64,000 bases of DNA from Sequoia sempervirens (Eukaryota; Streptophyta; Pinopsida; Cupressales; Cupressaceae), in the NCBI GenBank assembly GCA_007258455.2, contig VDFB02193867.1, positions 567,203,742 to 567,267,741 on the forward strand. The letters run 5' to 3'. Positions 23,521 to 33,625 of the stretch are shown one piece after another (position 1 is the first letter of the stretch; each line of letters begins with the position of its first letter). Both the position numbers and the translations under genes were made by a program. The notes under the pieces were generated by a model, which saw only the letters and a list, made by a program, of their open reading frames with translations, did not search any database and had not been told where the DNA came from.

Positions 23521-23534
23521 TTGGTATCAGAGCT
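23521..23534 (+). other. Primer-binding site, copy 2
   Basis: TTGGTATCAGAGCTTGG, one base after the LTR end; it matches the copia initiator-Met-tRNA PBS. Confidence 0.9.
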
Positions 23535-23576
23535 TGGTTAGAACCAAGGAGGAGTTGTGAAGAAAGTTGAGAAGAT

Positions 23577-25130
23577 ATGGAAGAGAGTCAACTAGGATGA
23601 TTGGGTTCAAGCTCTCATGTCTATGTGCCATGGCCATGAAGAGAGTCATGATGAAGTGGGAGTTATTCATCAAATGTTTTTGGATGAATTAAATGATGAA
23701 GCTAATTCTATTATTGAGGAGTTTCTTGGCATGATGGAATTTGGGAGTGACCTGGAGCAGATGCAAGAAATAAAAGGTATTGTAGCTCAATCTGGAGGGG
23801 AAAAAGGTTATATTTGATTTTCCAATGGAAATAGATGATCCTCCTATCTATTTGGATGTTGTAGAGGATTTGCATGTTTTGATAGAAGCTGAGAATAGTG
23901 ATACCAATAATGGCGGAGTTTTGGACATGGAGTTAAGGTTTGAGGGAACACAAGGTCAAGATGAGAAGTCGTAGGTGAGGAAAAGGAGAAGGCCACACAG
24001 AAATCTCAGGGTCTTAGTAGACGATGATGATGACGTGGGTGTTATTGGCGAGGGGATTTGTTTTCAAAACAAGAGGTCTGAAATGGATGAGATCAAGGGG
24101 AACTTTGTGAATCCCACTAAAGGGGCTAATGATGGCCTGAATTTTTTAACTCATGAAAACTGGTATGCTTCTGTTGTTAAGTATATACTTGGAGAGGAAG
24201 ATAAAGTTTCTATTTTGTATAACTATGAGGAAGCCTTCCATGGGTTTGCTACCTGCCTGAATGCTGCTCAGGTTGAGGCACTGAAGAAAATGGACGGTAT
24301 TGGGATTTTTTCAGAGAGGGCAAGAGATTGTGGTCAGTGTTCTAGACATGAGAATATGGTTGCAAATGTCTATGACTGATCTGACAGTTGTTGGATAGGG
24401 GAGGGAAACGGTGCTCAATCTTAAGCCTGATAGGTTGTCTGATTCAGTCTTTGGTTTGACTATTGGGGATCCAAAAGGGTATTTAATTGATTTGAAAAGT
24501 ATAAAGATAACTAGCGATGCAAATATTTCAGATATTAAGAAGGCCAAGTTGGTGACATAGACTAATCCAAAGCATCCGCTAGGTTGGATTGTAGCTACAA
24601 GGCTGGAGGCTGACAAGGGGTTTTTGTTTGAAATTTGGAAGGCTATAAAGGATGTGCTTTCCATATCTTTGCTTAGTTCTTTGTGTGGAAAAGTTGGCTT
24701 GCCTCTCTCCTCGTTGCTTATCTTGTTTCCTACAGAGGTGAATCCCTTTGGCAATGCACAACCGAGGGAAGTATTGTCAGAATTACGTGGAAATTAGAAG
24801 ATAGAGCTGGAGCATATTCCAGTTGATAAAGGAGTTTTTGTCGTTGTTCACAAGGGTATTTGTTTGATTGATGAGTTTAACAAGATGAACAATTAGTAAT
24901 TTGAAGGAATGAAGTGGTTTGATGCCAGAGTGGCAGTAATTGAAGCAATTGAGAAGGAGCAGGAAAAATATGCAATCAAAGAAATTGAGAAGAGTAACGG
25001 TTATGTTAGCCGACAGGAGTACTTGGATATCAATATCAAAGGCATGTCCATGAAGGACTTGAAAAATGCAATGGGAAAAATCTTGCAAAAGGAAGATGTT
25101 ACAATTGATTGAGCAACTTGGAAATGATTT
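23577..25130 (+). pseudogene. Chimeric captured-gene coding region, copy 2
   Basis: Same order as copy 1. Two bases are missing shortly after the ATG, one G is added near 23800 and a stop follows near 23970, so the N-part is broken. The subtilase prodomain piece (about 24140-24330; LTHENWYASVVKY, ILYNYEEAFHGFATCLNAAQ) is closer to the family than in copy 1. The PRP6-like piece (about 24375-24600) has a shift and is shortened before the TNPKHPLGW segment. The MCM-like piece (about 24852-24892) reads GICLIDEFNKMNN. The charged C-part ends near 25130. Decay differs between copies, so they separated long ago. Confidence 0.75.
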
Positions 25131-25260
25131 ATACGAAGTGTCCTTGAACAAAGGTTGTGTTGGAATCAAGGAATACTGAGAGGGGGGTGAATAATTTATA
25201 CGAAGTTTCCTTGAACAAAGTTTGTGTTGGAATCAAGGAACACTAAGAGGGAGGGTGAAT
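25127..25260. repeat. 67-bp tandem duplication across the insertion junction
   Basis: ATTTATACGAAG..CCTTGAACAAAG..TGTTGGAATCAAGGAA..CT.AGAGGG.GGGTGAAT occurs from 25127 and again from 25194. Each copy contains about 31 bp of copy 2 and the first 36 bp of the inserted LTR, so the duplication arose after the insertion. Confidence 0.9.
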
Positions 25261-26341
25261 CAGTGTTCTACAAAATTTAACTTTATTAACTTGATATTTA
25301 AACCACTTATAACATTGAACCAAAAGTAAGATGTAAGAACACAAAGCAATCAACCACAACACCATAACACAAGGATTTTTTACATGGAAACCCTATTAGG
25401 GGAAAAAACATGGTGGAGGTCAATTCCCAATATGAGTATACTCAAATATAAGTGTTTACAAAAGGAATGCACATGCATTCAGGCACACTACCTAGAGCTC
25501 ACTACTCAAATACAAAAGAAGACTCACTATCTTACAAAAGCATTTGGATTACATCTAGAAGATTTGAACTGAGAGAATAGCATCTACTAATGCCTAATTT
25601 TAGTTTTGGTTAAGCACATCAATCACATTCTTGACCTTCTATTTGATTATGCTCTTCTGCTCTCTCTGCTTTAATTTGGATCACAAATCATTTTCTGCAC
25701 AAGTGAAACTATGCATAATCACTCTACAATCCTTCTGAATTTCACAACACACATCAACACACTTCGTACATCTCAAAATGATATGAACAATTGCTTATAT
25801 ATATCTACTTCAAGAAATTTCATCAACCACATGTTGGCTTTAACAAAATATAAAACATTTACAAACTTATCAGCTCAATCTATAGATAATTTTCAATGTG
25901 CACCAACCAAAGTCGGCCAAAACATAGTGAGGACCCAAAACAATATCCTCAAACAAGAAAAAATTTCAAACAATCTTGCCTCGAACATCTACAACACGCT
26001 ACATTCACTTAGTCGGCCTTCTTGCACTGTTAGACAAAAAATCAATCAACCAGATCTTCTAAGTTTTACACCAATCAATACGAGACTCTAAGATTCAAGG
26101 ATAATATAGATTATACATTGAAAAAAATTCCCTAAGATCCACAACTCAAAATGATAACAAAAAATTTCATATGAATCAATGAACACAATTCCGTTGGATG
26201 CTCTATTCTAACTCTGATAGTTAACAAAAAACTTCAATCTAACTTCCGGTATAAGCAACTACTAAAGTGCAGATCAAATTACTAACTAGGGTTGTCATCA
26301 ATGACAACACTAGATGACATGCGCAGTGTCTCTTGCCATCA
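25158..26341 (-). repeat. 3' LTR of the gag-only element
   Basis: 1184 bp. Removing the 67-bp duplication leaves 1117 bp, matching the 1116 bp of the other LTR. On the minus strand it starts TGATGGCAAGAGACACTG, where the partner has TGTTGGAAAGAGACACTG. Confidence 0.9.
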
Positions 26342-26354
26342 ATCTCCCCTTTGG
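26342..26354 (-). other. Polypurine tract of the gag-only element
   Basis: On the minus strand CCAAAGGGGAGAT abuts the 3' LTR start. Confidence 0.85.
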
Positions 26355-26629
26355 AATTGATGGCAACACTTAGTGAAAAATGACTAAGTGTTGGATCAGT
26401 ACCAATATGAATACACTGCCAACCTTCAAAACTTCAAAATGCAACTCCCCCTGAGATGATTATGAAAATTTTCACCATCCCACTATCCCCCTTTGACATC
26501 AATGGAAATGGCGGGAATCTGCATTCAAAAAATCAAACAAAATTCCTTTTAACAAGCTACATATGTACAAACTTGCTTCTCTAACTTACATAAACTTGAA
26601 TATATCTGCAAAATTGGTCTTCAACAAGC

Positions 26630-28910
26630 TCAAAATAGTGTCCCAACCCTATTTGAGACTCTCCAAAATAGTCCTGTGACCACAAAACAAGTAAGATTGC
26701 ATCTTTGTTGACTCAAGCTTTTCTGGTTCACTGATCTAGCCATAGTATCATGTGCTTCCTTCAATTCACTAAGCATTGTCTCCATCTTAGGACCAATTAG
26801 TCCTCTAAGCTCACAAACCCTTTCAACAATTATGCCTTCTTCATGCTTCAAATTTTTAATTTTGTCAAGCAAGGATATGACTTGACCTTCTTGCTTTCGA
26901 ACAAAAATGGTTAGAGGATCAAATGCTTGAGAAATATCTGCTAACTATTTCTCATATTCCTTTAGTTTCTTTTCAGTGTCCTCAGAGAACTTAGACAATG
27001 ATAAGCATGACTTATAAATTTTTCCACCTTCAGACAAAGTACCTTGAATATTCTTCACACAGGTAGCTAACAAAGATTTATCATTAGCAATCATCCCCTT
27101 CAACCTATTGAACCTTTTAGCATCAAATTCCTTCTGAACCTTATCCATAGTTGACTTTTCAAGTGACTCAAAGTGAGTGCTTACAAAATTGACAAGTTTC
27201 TTCAGTTGAATGGATGGAGAATTAGATGAATCCTTGACATATGTAGGCATGATCTTCTCTAGGATACCAAATCCAAGACTCAACAGCTCACTGTTCTCAA
27301 TGTGAGATTTCAAAATCTCCTCCCTTGCCTTGGCCTAAGAAAATGATACTACCTTTAGCTTCTCAATGGGAGAAAGAGTGGCCAAGTTGATAGGACCTTT
27401 AACTAGTTCAGGATCAAACTCTCCCTGTTGTTCATCTAAGAATTCCTTTACTACCTTAGTAGTGTCTCTTGCATCCACAACAACTTCTTTCACCTTAGCC
27501 TTCTTTTCTTCAATAATAGGTTCTTCCTTGTCTTTAGGAATCTCTACTTCTTCACCTGACATCTCTTTAGGAGCTTCAGTCTCCATAGGAATTTCAACAT
27601 CTTGCATGTCAAGAGGATTTAGAGTATCCTCAAATATGTCTTCTTTCACTTCTTCATTTAACAAACCGGATGAAACATTTTCATCATGAACTTCTTCAGA
27701 AACAATATTGTATTTGTTCTTCAACAGAACTTCCTTGAGAATTTTCTCAATATCTTTTGCAACTTCTTCAGTTTTCCCAATCATTAGCTTTTTTATCCTT
27801 GTTTTTCTCTTAAAATCCCTTTTTGCATAATTGAGAATCTTCTTCATTTCATCCATTGAAATTACCAGACATAGATCAGCAAGTATTTGTTCTCTCATTT
27901 GCTCTTCTTTAGTAACTCAGACATTATTTCAATGAGATTCACATTGAAATTATTCAAATACTTTATTGTGGCTTCCTCAAGAATTCTTTGACCAACACTA
28001 TCAAAGTTGTCATACCATTTTTACAGTGGCCTAAGATTACCATCCTTAATTAAGGATTTTTCCACTTCTTCTACAGACATACTTGATTTGTCAGTTTTCA
28101 TCTTTTTCTTTGCTTTCTCTTCGCTAGAGGGCTTGTCTTTAGAGACTTTAGATGATTTTGAGCCCTTATGCTTGATTTTTCTTACATCTTCATCAAATTC
28201 AATTTCTTCATCTTCTGAAACAACATAGACTCTTGTGCTCTTATCCTTCTTCCTCTTTCCTTCTCTACCAGATGTCTTGGCTTGAGCTTTTATAGAGCTT
28301 GATTTCTTTGCATGACTAGATGAGAGAGCAGAGCTCCTTGTGGATCTAGATCTGGCAAAGGATGCTGTCAGAATAGTAGAGTCAGTTCTAGTTGGCTCTT
28401 CAGCTTGTTCTCTTTTCCTCCTAGCTTCCCTTACAACTTCAGCTGATATCCCCATTCTTTCTGCAAACGCTTCAACTTCCTTTCTCACCTTCCAAATTAT
28501 CATAGGCTTCTTCAATTGTGCATGAACTTGCATATCCTTTTCCTTAAAGGTACCAAACCTTTCTTCTATCAGATCTCGAGGTTTACTCAACAAGTTTTGA
28601 GCATACAACTCCAAAATGTGCTCCTCAACCTCATAACCCATAGGCATTATCCACATTGTTCTAGGTTCTACAGCTTCCATTAAGCATTAATCAATATCAA
28701 CCATGAAGAAAATTGTGTCCTTATATTTTTCCACGATAGATGTAGGAATCCTTTCCCCGGCTTGCATTTTATTCTAAAAACTCTTGAAATAACCCTAGAT
28801 AGCAATTTTCCTTGTTTTACTATCACCAATTCCATACAAGATGTCTCTAATTTGAACGAATACCGGTTTATCACCTTGCCAATGCACTTTTCCAACTCCC
28901 AGAACTTCAT
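26630..28910 (-). pseudogene. Second coding region of the gag-only element, unknown function
   Basis: Several open blocks line up on the minus strand. 28910-28680 includes GKVHWQGDKPVFVQIRDILYG. 28680-28021 (219 aa) includes TMWIMPMGYEVEEHILELYA, then a Ser/Arg/Lys-rich low-complexity tail with a KRKKD nuclear-signal-like cluster and the acidic VSEDEEIEFDED. 27898-26630 is one frame with two stops: a basic start, a Glu/Lys/Pro-rich middle (EIPMETEAPKEMSGEEVEIP) and a helical C-part. Blocks 1 to 3 are in different frames. No pol, envelope or known enzyme motif is seen. Its size and conserved open blocks suggest it once encoded a real accessory protein. I do not recognise it. Confidence 0.65.
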
Positions 28911-29207
28911 TCATGAATTAGAAAAATAGACACAACAAAAAATTGTAAAAGAAAATTCTTCTGTGGACCTTCAATTTTGAATAAGTTTCCTTCACAAGAG
29001 ATCCCAAAACATCCGCATATCACTAATCCAATCATTGTAATCTACCACATTCCAGAACCAACTACCAAAAAGGGGTTTAGATGATTTTATTGAGAACTCC
29101 CCCTAGGCCAGAGGCCATAAACTAATTCCTGGAGGAATTTCCAGTTCCAGATTCTGGTGCTGGCTCATTTCCTACAATAGAAGGACTCTTCTTCACCCAT
29201 GTCTTCT

Positions 29208-30317
29208 TCATTTGCTTCTTGATCTCATCTGTAGTAACTTTTCCTTTTCACTTTGAACATCCTTTTGCATGCTTTTCCTTTGATTTGTCAGACCTTTTCT
29301 GCTTCTACAAATTCTAGCAATTTGATTGGATTTGTTGCAATTGTAGCACACCACATTTCTTTGTCCAAACCATTTGTTCCATTGATTTTCTCTTGATCTG
29401 CACTGCTTAGAATTATTGCCAAATCTATTGCAAGTATAACATCTGACATCTTTATTGAAAAAGTTGTTCATCATATTTATGCATTCAACTAACTTATGAA
29501 CTTACTTATTGCAATTGAAACACTGACCAGAGAATGATGGACCACTTGGATTCATTCTACTTCTACATTGAGCAACCATATGATCAAATTTATTGCAAAC
29601 AAAATAGTAACCATTGAACCTTGGAGCATTAGCTTGTCTTACCGGATACCTTCCAGCTTTGTTCATTTGATTTCCTTTCCTAGATCTCCTTTGTCCAGAT
29701 CCAGAACTTTCTCCTTTCTCATATCCAAGACCTTTCTTGTCACTTCCAGTCCTCTGAATTTTAATCAGTTCATCAAGCTTGGCTGAGCTAATCTTGAACT
29801 TCTCCTTGAATTCATTTGTAGTAGCAAGTTCATCTTTGAGATTTATAGTTTTCTTTTCAAGCTCTTCTTCATTATTTCTAGATTGTTCCAATTCAAGCTC
29901 CAACTGATTGAATCCATCAATAATTCAGCTGCATTCTTCAGATTTCTCTTTCAATGACTAAGAAAGATTCTCTTCATTCTTCTTTCTGTCTTGAATCTCC
30001 TTGGTCATCCTCATCACAATAGATTCCATCTCATGCTTCAAAACAACATTATCTCTAGAAAACTTTTTAGATTCTTTTGTCTTTTCCTTTAAGGCTTGAA
30101 TCAGGTGTTCACCTTCCATGCTCTTACTTTCTTTCTATTTAAGCTGATCACATAGTTCCTTTCTCTTTTCCCTTGACTCATTGATTTTATCTTTCAATGA
30201 TTGAATGAATTTCTCAGCATTCATGAGGATTTCCTACAATTCCTAGACTTCAGATTTGGACAGATCAAGATCATCTAGTGCCACCAAAATTTGTTGTTGA
30301 AGACTAGTTGAATCCAT
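29208..30317 (-). pseudogene. Gag-like protein with coiled coil and four damaged CCHC knuckles
   Basis: The ATG at 30317 lies 54 nt after the PBS and one frame runs to 29208 with a handful of stops, about 370 codons. The first two thirds are Glu/Lys/Leu-rich and look like a long coiled coil (LELEQSRNNEEELEKKTINL). The C-terminal third has four zinc-knuckle blocks of the CX2CX4HX4C type. Each is defective: the first lacks Cys1 (YFVCNKFDHMVAQC), the second contains a stop, and the third and fourth have Asn (CYTCNRFGNNSKQC) and Gln (CYNCNKSNQIARIC) in place of His. Such proteins bind element RNA and form particles. This copy is inactive. Confidence 0.82.
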
Positions 30318-30370
30318 TGAATCAATTTCCTGGATCTTCCCCAAGCTTTTAAACTTCTTATGAGGAACTA

Positions 30371-30384
30371 GGCTCTGATACCAA
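30371..30384 (-). other. Primer-binding site of the gag-only element
   Basis: On the minus strand TTGGTATCAGAGCC sits one base after the 5' LTR; exact match to the usual initiator-Met-tRNA PBS. Confidence 0.92.
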
Positions 30385-30385
30385 T

Positions 30386-31501
30386 TGTTGGAATCAAGGA
30401 AAACTGAGAGGGGGTGAATTAGTGTTCTACAAACTTTAACTTTATTAACCTAATCTTTAAACCACTTATAACATTGAACCAAGTGTAAGATGCAAGAACA
30501 TAAAGCAATCAACTACAACACCATAACACAATGATTTTTTACATAGAAGCCCTATTAGAGTAAAAACCACAGTGGAGGTTAATCCACAATATGAGTATAC
30601 TCAAATATAAGTATTTACAAAAGGAATGCACATGCATTCAGGAACACTACCTAGAGCTCACTGCTCAAATACAAAAGAAGACTCACTGTCTTACAAAAGC
30701 ATTTGGATTACATCCAGAAAATTTGAACTGAGAGAATAGCATCTTCTAATGCCTAATTTTAGTTCTGGTTAAGCACATCAATTACATTCTTGACCTTCAG
30801 TCTGATTATGCTCTTCTACTATGTCTGCTTTAATTTGGATCACAAATCATTTTCTGCACAAGTGAAATTGTACATAATCACTCTACAATCCTTTTGACTT
30901 TCGTAACACACATCAACACACTTCATACATCTCAAAATGATATGAACAATCACTTATATATATATCTGCTTCAAGAAATTTCATCAACCACATGTCGGCT
31001 TCAACAAAATATAAAATATTTACAAACTGTCGGCTCAATCTATAGATAATTTTAAATGCGCACCAACCAAAGTCGGCCATAACATAGTGAGGACCCAAAA
31101 CAATATCCTCAAACATGAAAACATTTCAAACAATTTCGCCTTGAACATCCGCAACACACAACATTCACTTAGTCGGCCTTCTTGCACTATTAGACAAAAA
31201 ATTAATCAACCGGATCTTCTAACTTTCACACCTATCAATACGAGGCTCTAAGATTCAAGGATAATATATATCATACATCAAAAAAGCTTCCCTAAGATCC
31301 GCAACTCAAAATGATAACAAAAAATTGCATATGAATCAATGAACACAATTCTATCGGATTCTTTGTTCTAACTTTGACAGTTAACACAAAACTTCAATCT
31401 GACTTCTAGTATAAGCAACTACTGAAGTGCAGATCGAATCAGTGACTAGGGTTACCATCAATGACAACACTAGATGACATGTGCAGTGTCTCTTTCCAAC
31501 A
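30386..31501 (-). repeat. 5' LTR of the gag-only element (1116 bp)
   Basis: Near-identical in order to 25158-26341 with scattered substitutions. Contains CTTATATATATAT (about 30952-30965) and poly(A)-like stretches. Its outer end TTCCAACA meets the GGTTG target duplication. Confidence 0.92.
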
Positions 31502-31612
31502 GGTTGAAGCCTTGTAATGTGGGCTTTTTTTCAAAGCGATGATCAGATTGGAAATGCAAGGGCTATCTCTGGGCAGTTTTTGCAGCTCAGATTGGACTTC
31601 AAGTGGGAGCCT

Positions 31613-31800
31613 GGTAAAAGCAAGAAGTTGAGTACACGAAGAGGGGAAATTTTGGGCAAAACAAATTTTTTTGAACGAAACACATACGCGTTATGGATCA
31701 GGTACCCGAGCCTAAATTTGAACGCGTATGCATTCAGGTTTGGGTACGCGAACAGGAAACGCGTATGCATACGCGTTTCTCAAAGATATTTATTTTTTAA
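31613..31800. repeat. ACGCGTATGC word repeats with a 24-bp perfect palindrome
   Basis: Starting exactly where the missing third LTR should begin. Words ACGCGTATGC, GCATACGCG, TACGCG and GGTACCCG recur within about 110 bp. Bases 31756-31779 are a perfect 24-bp palindrome centred on ATGCAT with ACGCGT on both sides. The frame AAGTTGAGTACAC ... GAGCCTAAAT ... TATTTATTTTTTAAAAA is shared with 36620-36930. Confidence 0.7.
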
Positions 31801-33620
31801 AAATTAACGATTGTGTTTCATTTCAACCCACAATTTTCATCCATGCCAGAGAAGAGCAGAGCAAATCGCATACACATTTCAGAGGGCCCAATTGATGAAA
31901 AATTTCACTGCCACCTTCTCGCGTCGACACAACCGACCTCAGTGACCTCAAGGTTGGTTGAATTCCACCTTTCTTTTGCTTTAGATCTTGTTTTTTTGTT
32001 TCGTAATTAGTATATATTTTTTCTTTGTTTAGTTTATTTTAGTTGAATATTTTATAGTTTTTTAGTTGCATTTAAAAAACCATTAAATTGTAAATCAAAA
32101 ACCATAAAAAATAAACCTAAATTGGACACATTTAACTTAGAAATCAAAACCCTAGAAACCCTAGGTTACAAAATTTACATAGGTCCCTAGAAACTAATTT
32201 AGACAGGGTAATCCTTGGACCTAAACCCTAAAATGTAAACCTAAAACCCTATTTACCCTAAAATGTAAACCTAAAACAATCCTATTTACCCTAAAATGTA
32301 AACCTAAAACCCTAAATTAGGGCTCCTTGGAGGTTTAGATTACATTTTTTATTTGACATAACCTTCTTTGTATGATTTTTACTCTCACTCATGGATCTTA
32401 GTATATTTAGGGTGGAAATGATGACAAGTTCAATATTAGGGGCATGTGATATAATATAAGAGGTAAAATAAGGATGTGTAGTAAGATTTGATGACATAGC
32501 ATGTAGGGAGGGATCACATTATAGTCCATAGGTTAGGTACATTTTGGTATGTTTTTGGGGATCCACACAACTACCAATAAAATTCATAATTGACTAATAA
32601 AGGAGGTACGAACAATCGATGCATAGATATATTAACCAAAAAATTGATTTAATTCTAATATGTTCACATAATATAAATGATAGCTAATTTTATCTCGGAA
32701 AACTTCATGATTGTATAATTTAACTTGAGAAATTCTACTAGTGAAGTGAAATAATGTACCTCATGTGAAACTATGTGCTTGATTTAATAAGTGTATATAT
32801 ATCATGATGAGCTAGTTTATATGAACATGTAATCACTCTATATCAATGTTAATAGATTAAATATAGTGTATGATGTATTCTCTTAAAAAAACATAGAAAG
32901 GCAAGTCATATTTGTTTTAATCTAGACTATATGCAATATGGATAGCTAGACACATAAATTTTATAAATCCAATAAATATTAAAATGTGAAGCGTGAATTA
33001 TTTCTACCCATTTCTCTTATTTGGATGAGGTCCTTTGTGAATTATGTAAGGATGCATTATGATCATATTTAAGCCTTAATTTGTAGGATGTTATTCATAA
33101 GATCTATAGATTGTGTGTAATATAATTCCTAGTTTAACTCTCATGTGTAGTGGCATTGTTCTATTAGGAAAACTAAATGTTGTACTTTCTCTAAACTAGT
33201 GTATCAAAGCTAACTTGTAGCATGAACATTTCAATGGAAAATTCAATTTTTTTTTGAGAAACTTGATAGATGATTCATAAATGCAAGCCAATTCTATAAC
33301 CAAAGGTTTATTTTCTAAGATTATTTATTTATTGAATTGATCAATTGATTCATCACTTAGTGGAAGTTAGGTTCTTTTTTGAAAACCCATGTGTCTAGAA
33401 TTTTTAAATATGAAGGAAGAGTCTATTCCATAGAAAAAGTTTCAAAAAATATATGATTAGAAATATTTTTTGGGTCTGAATCACTTTAGACCCCCTCCTC
33501 CTTTTTAAATTATCCAAGAGTTCTTAGAGGGAAATAGGTTCAAAATCCATCTTAACTCAACAACTTAGTTATAATTGAAATCTAAAATTCCTAATTGTTG
33601 ATATATTGAAGTTATTCCTA
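31801..33620. other. Non-coding stretch with AAACCCTA-type repeats
   Basis: A short ORF from 31852 (MPEKSRANRIHIS) ends near a splice-donor-like CAAG/GTTGGT at about 31952 and could be a first exon, but nothing supports it further. From 32140 to 32330 AAACCCTA words are frequent, including CCCTAAAATGTAAACCTAAAA three times at 32226, 32256 and 32289. The rest is AT-rich with no gene seen. Confidence 0.5.
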
Positions 33621-33625
33621 GAATG

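Larger units (their letters stand above)
25158..31501 (-). mobile_element. Complete gag-only non-autonomous LTR retrotransposon (TR-GAG type)
   Basis: Ends are TGTTGGAATC and TTTCCAACA with 5-bp target duplications GGTTG at 25153-25157 and 31502-31506. On the minus strand the order is LTR, PBS, gag-like region with zinc knuckles, second long charged coding region, PPT, LTR. No protease, integrase or RT motif was found, so mobility would need enzymes from another element. The insertion target is the 3' part of the gene-capturing copy 2. Confidence 0.9.
21007..31612 (+). mobile_element. Tandem pair of a gene-capturing non-autonomous LTR element (copy 2 interrupted)
   Basis: Two similar units lie head to tail: LTR 21007-21336, internal 21337-23188, LTR 23189-23519, internal 23520-25157 continuing at 31502-31612. 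Each LTR is followed by a PBS matching initiator Met tRNA, and copy 1 ends in a PPT-like AAGTGGGATATTG. The internal region of about 1.85 kb has no protease, integrase or RT; it encodes a chain of fragments from unrelated host genes. The third LTR, expected after 31612, is missing. Copy 2 is split by a 6.3-kb LTR element with target duplication GGTTG. Confidence 0.82.

Noticed and set aside
25711..26091. 126-codon plus-strand ORF
   Set aside because: It lies inside the LTR of the gag-only element and is broken in the partner LTR without sign of selection.
27366..29786. Plus-strand ORFs opposite the gag-only element (107, 73, 61, 72 codons)
   Set aside because: Ser/Phe-rich mirror frames of the Glu/Lys-rich minus-strand coding blocks.
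32140..32330. Interstitial telomere
   Set aside because: AAACCCTA words are frequent here, at 37100-37560 and at 55480-55690, but never form a perfect heptamer array; they are part of larger repeat units.
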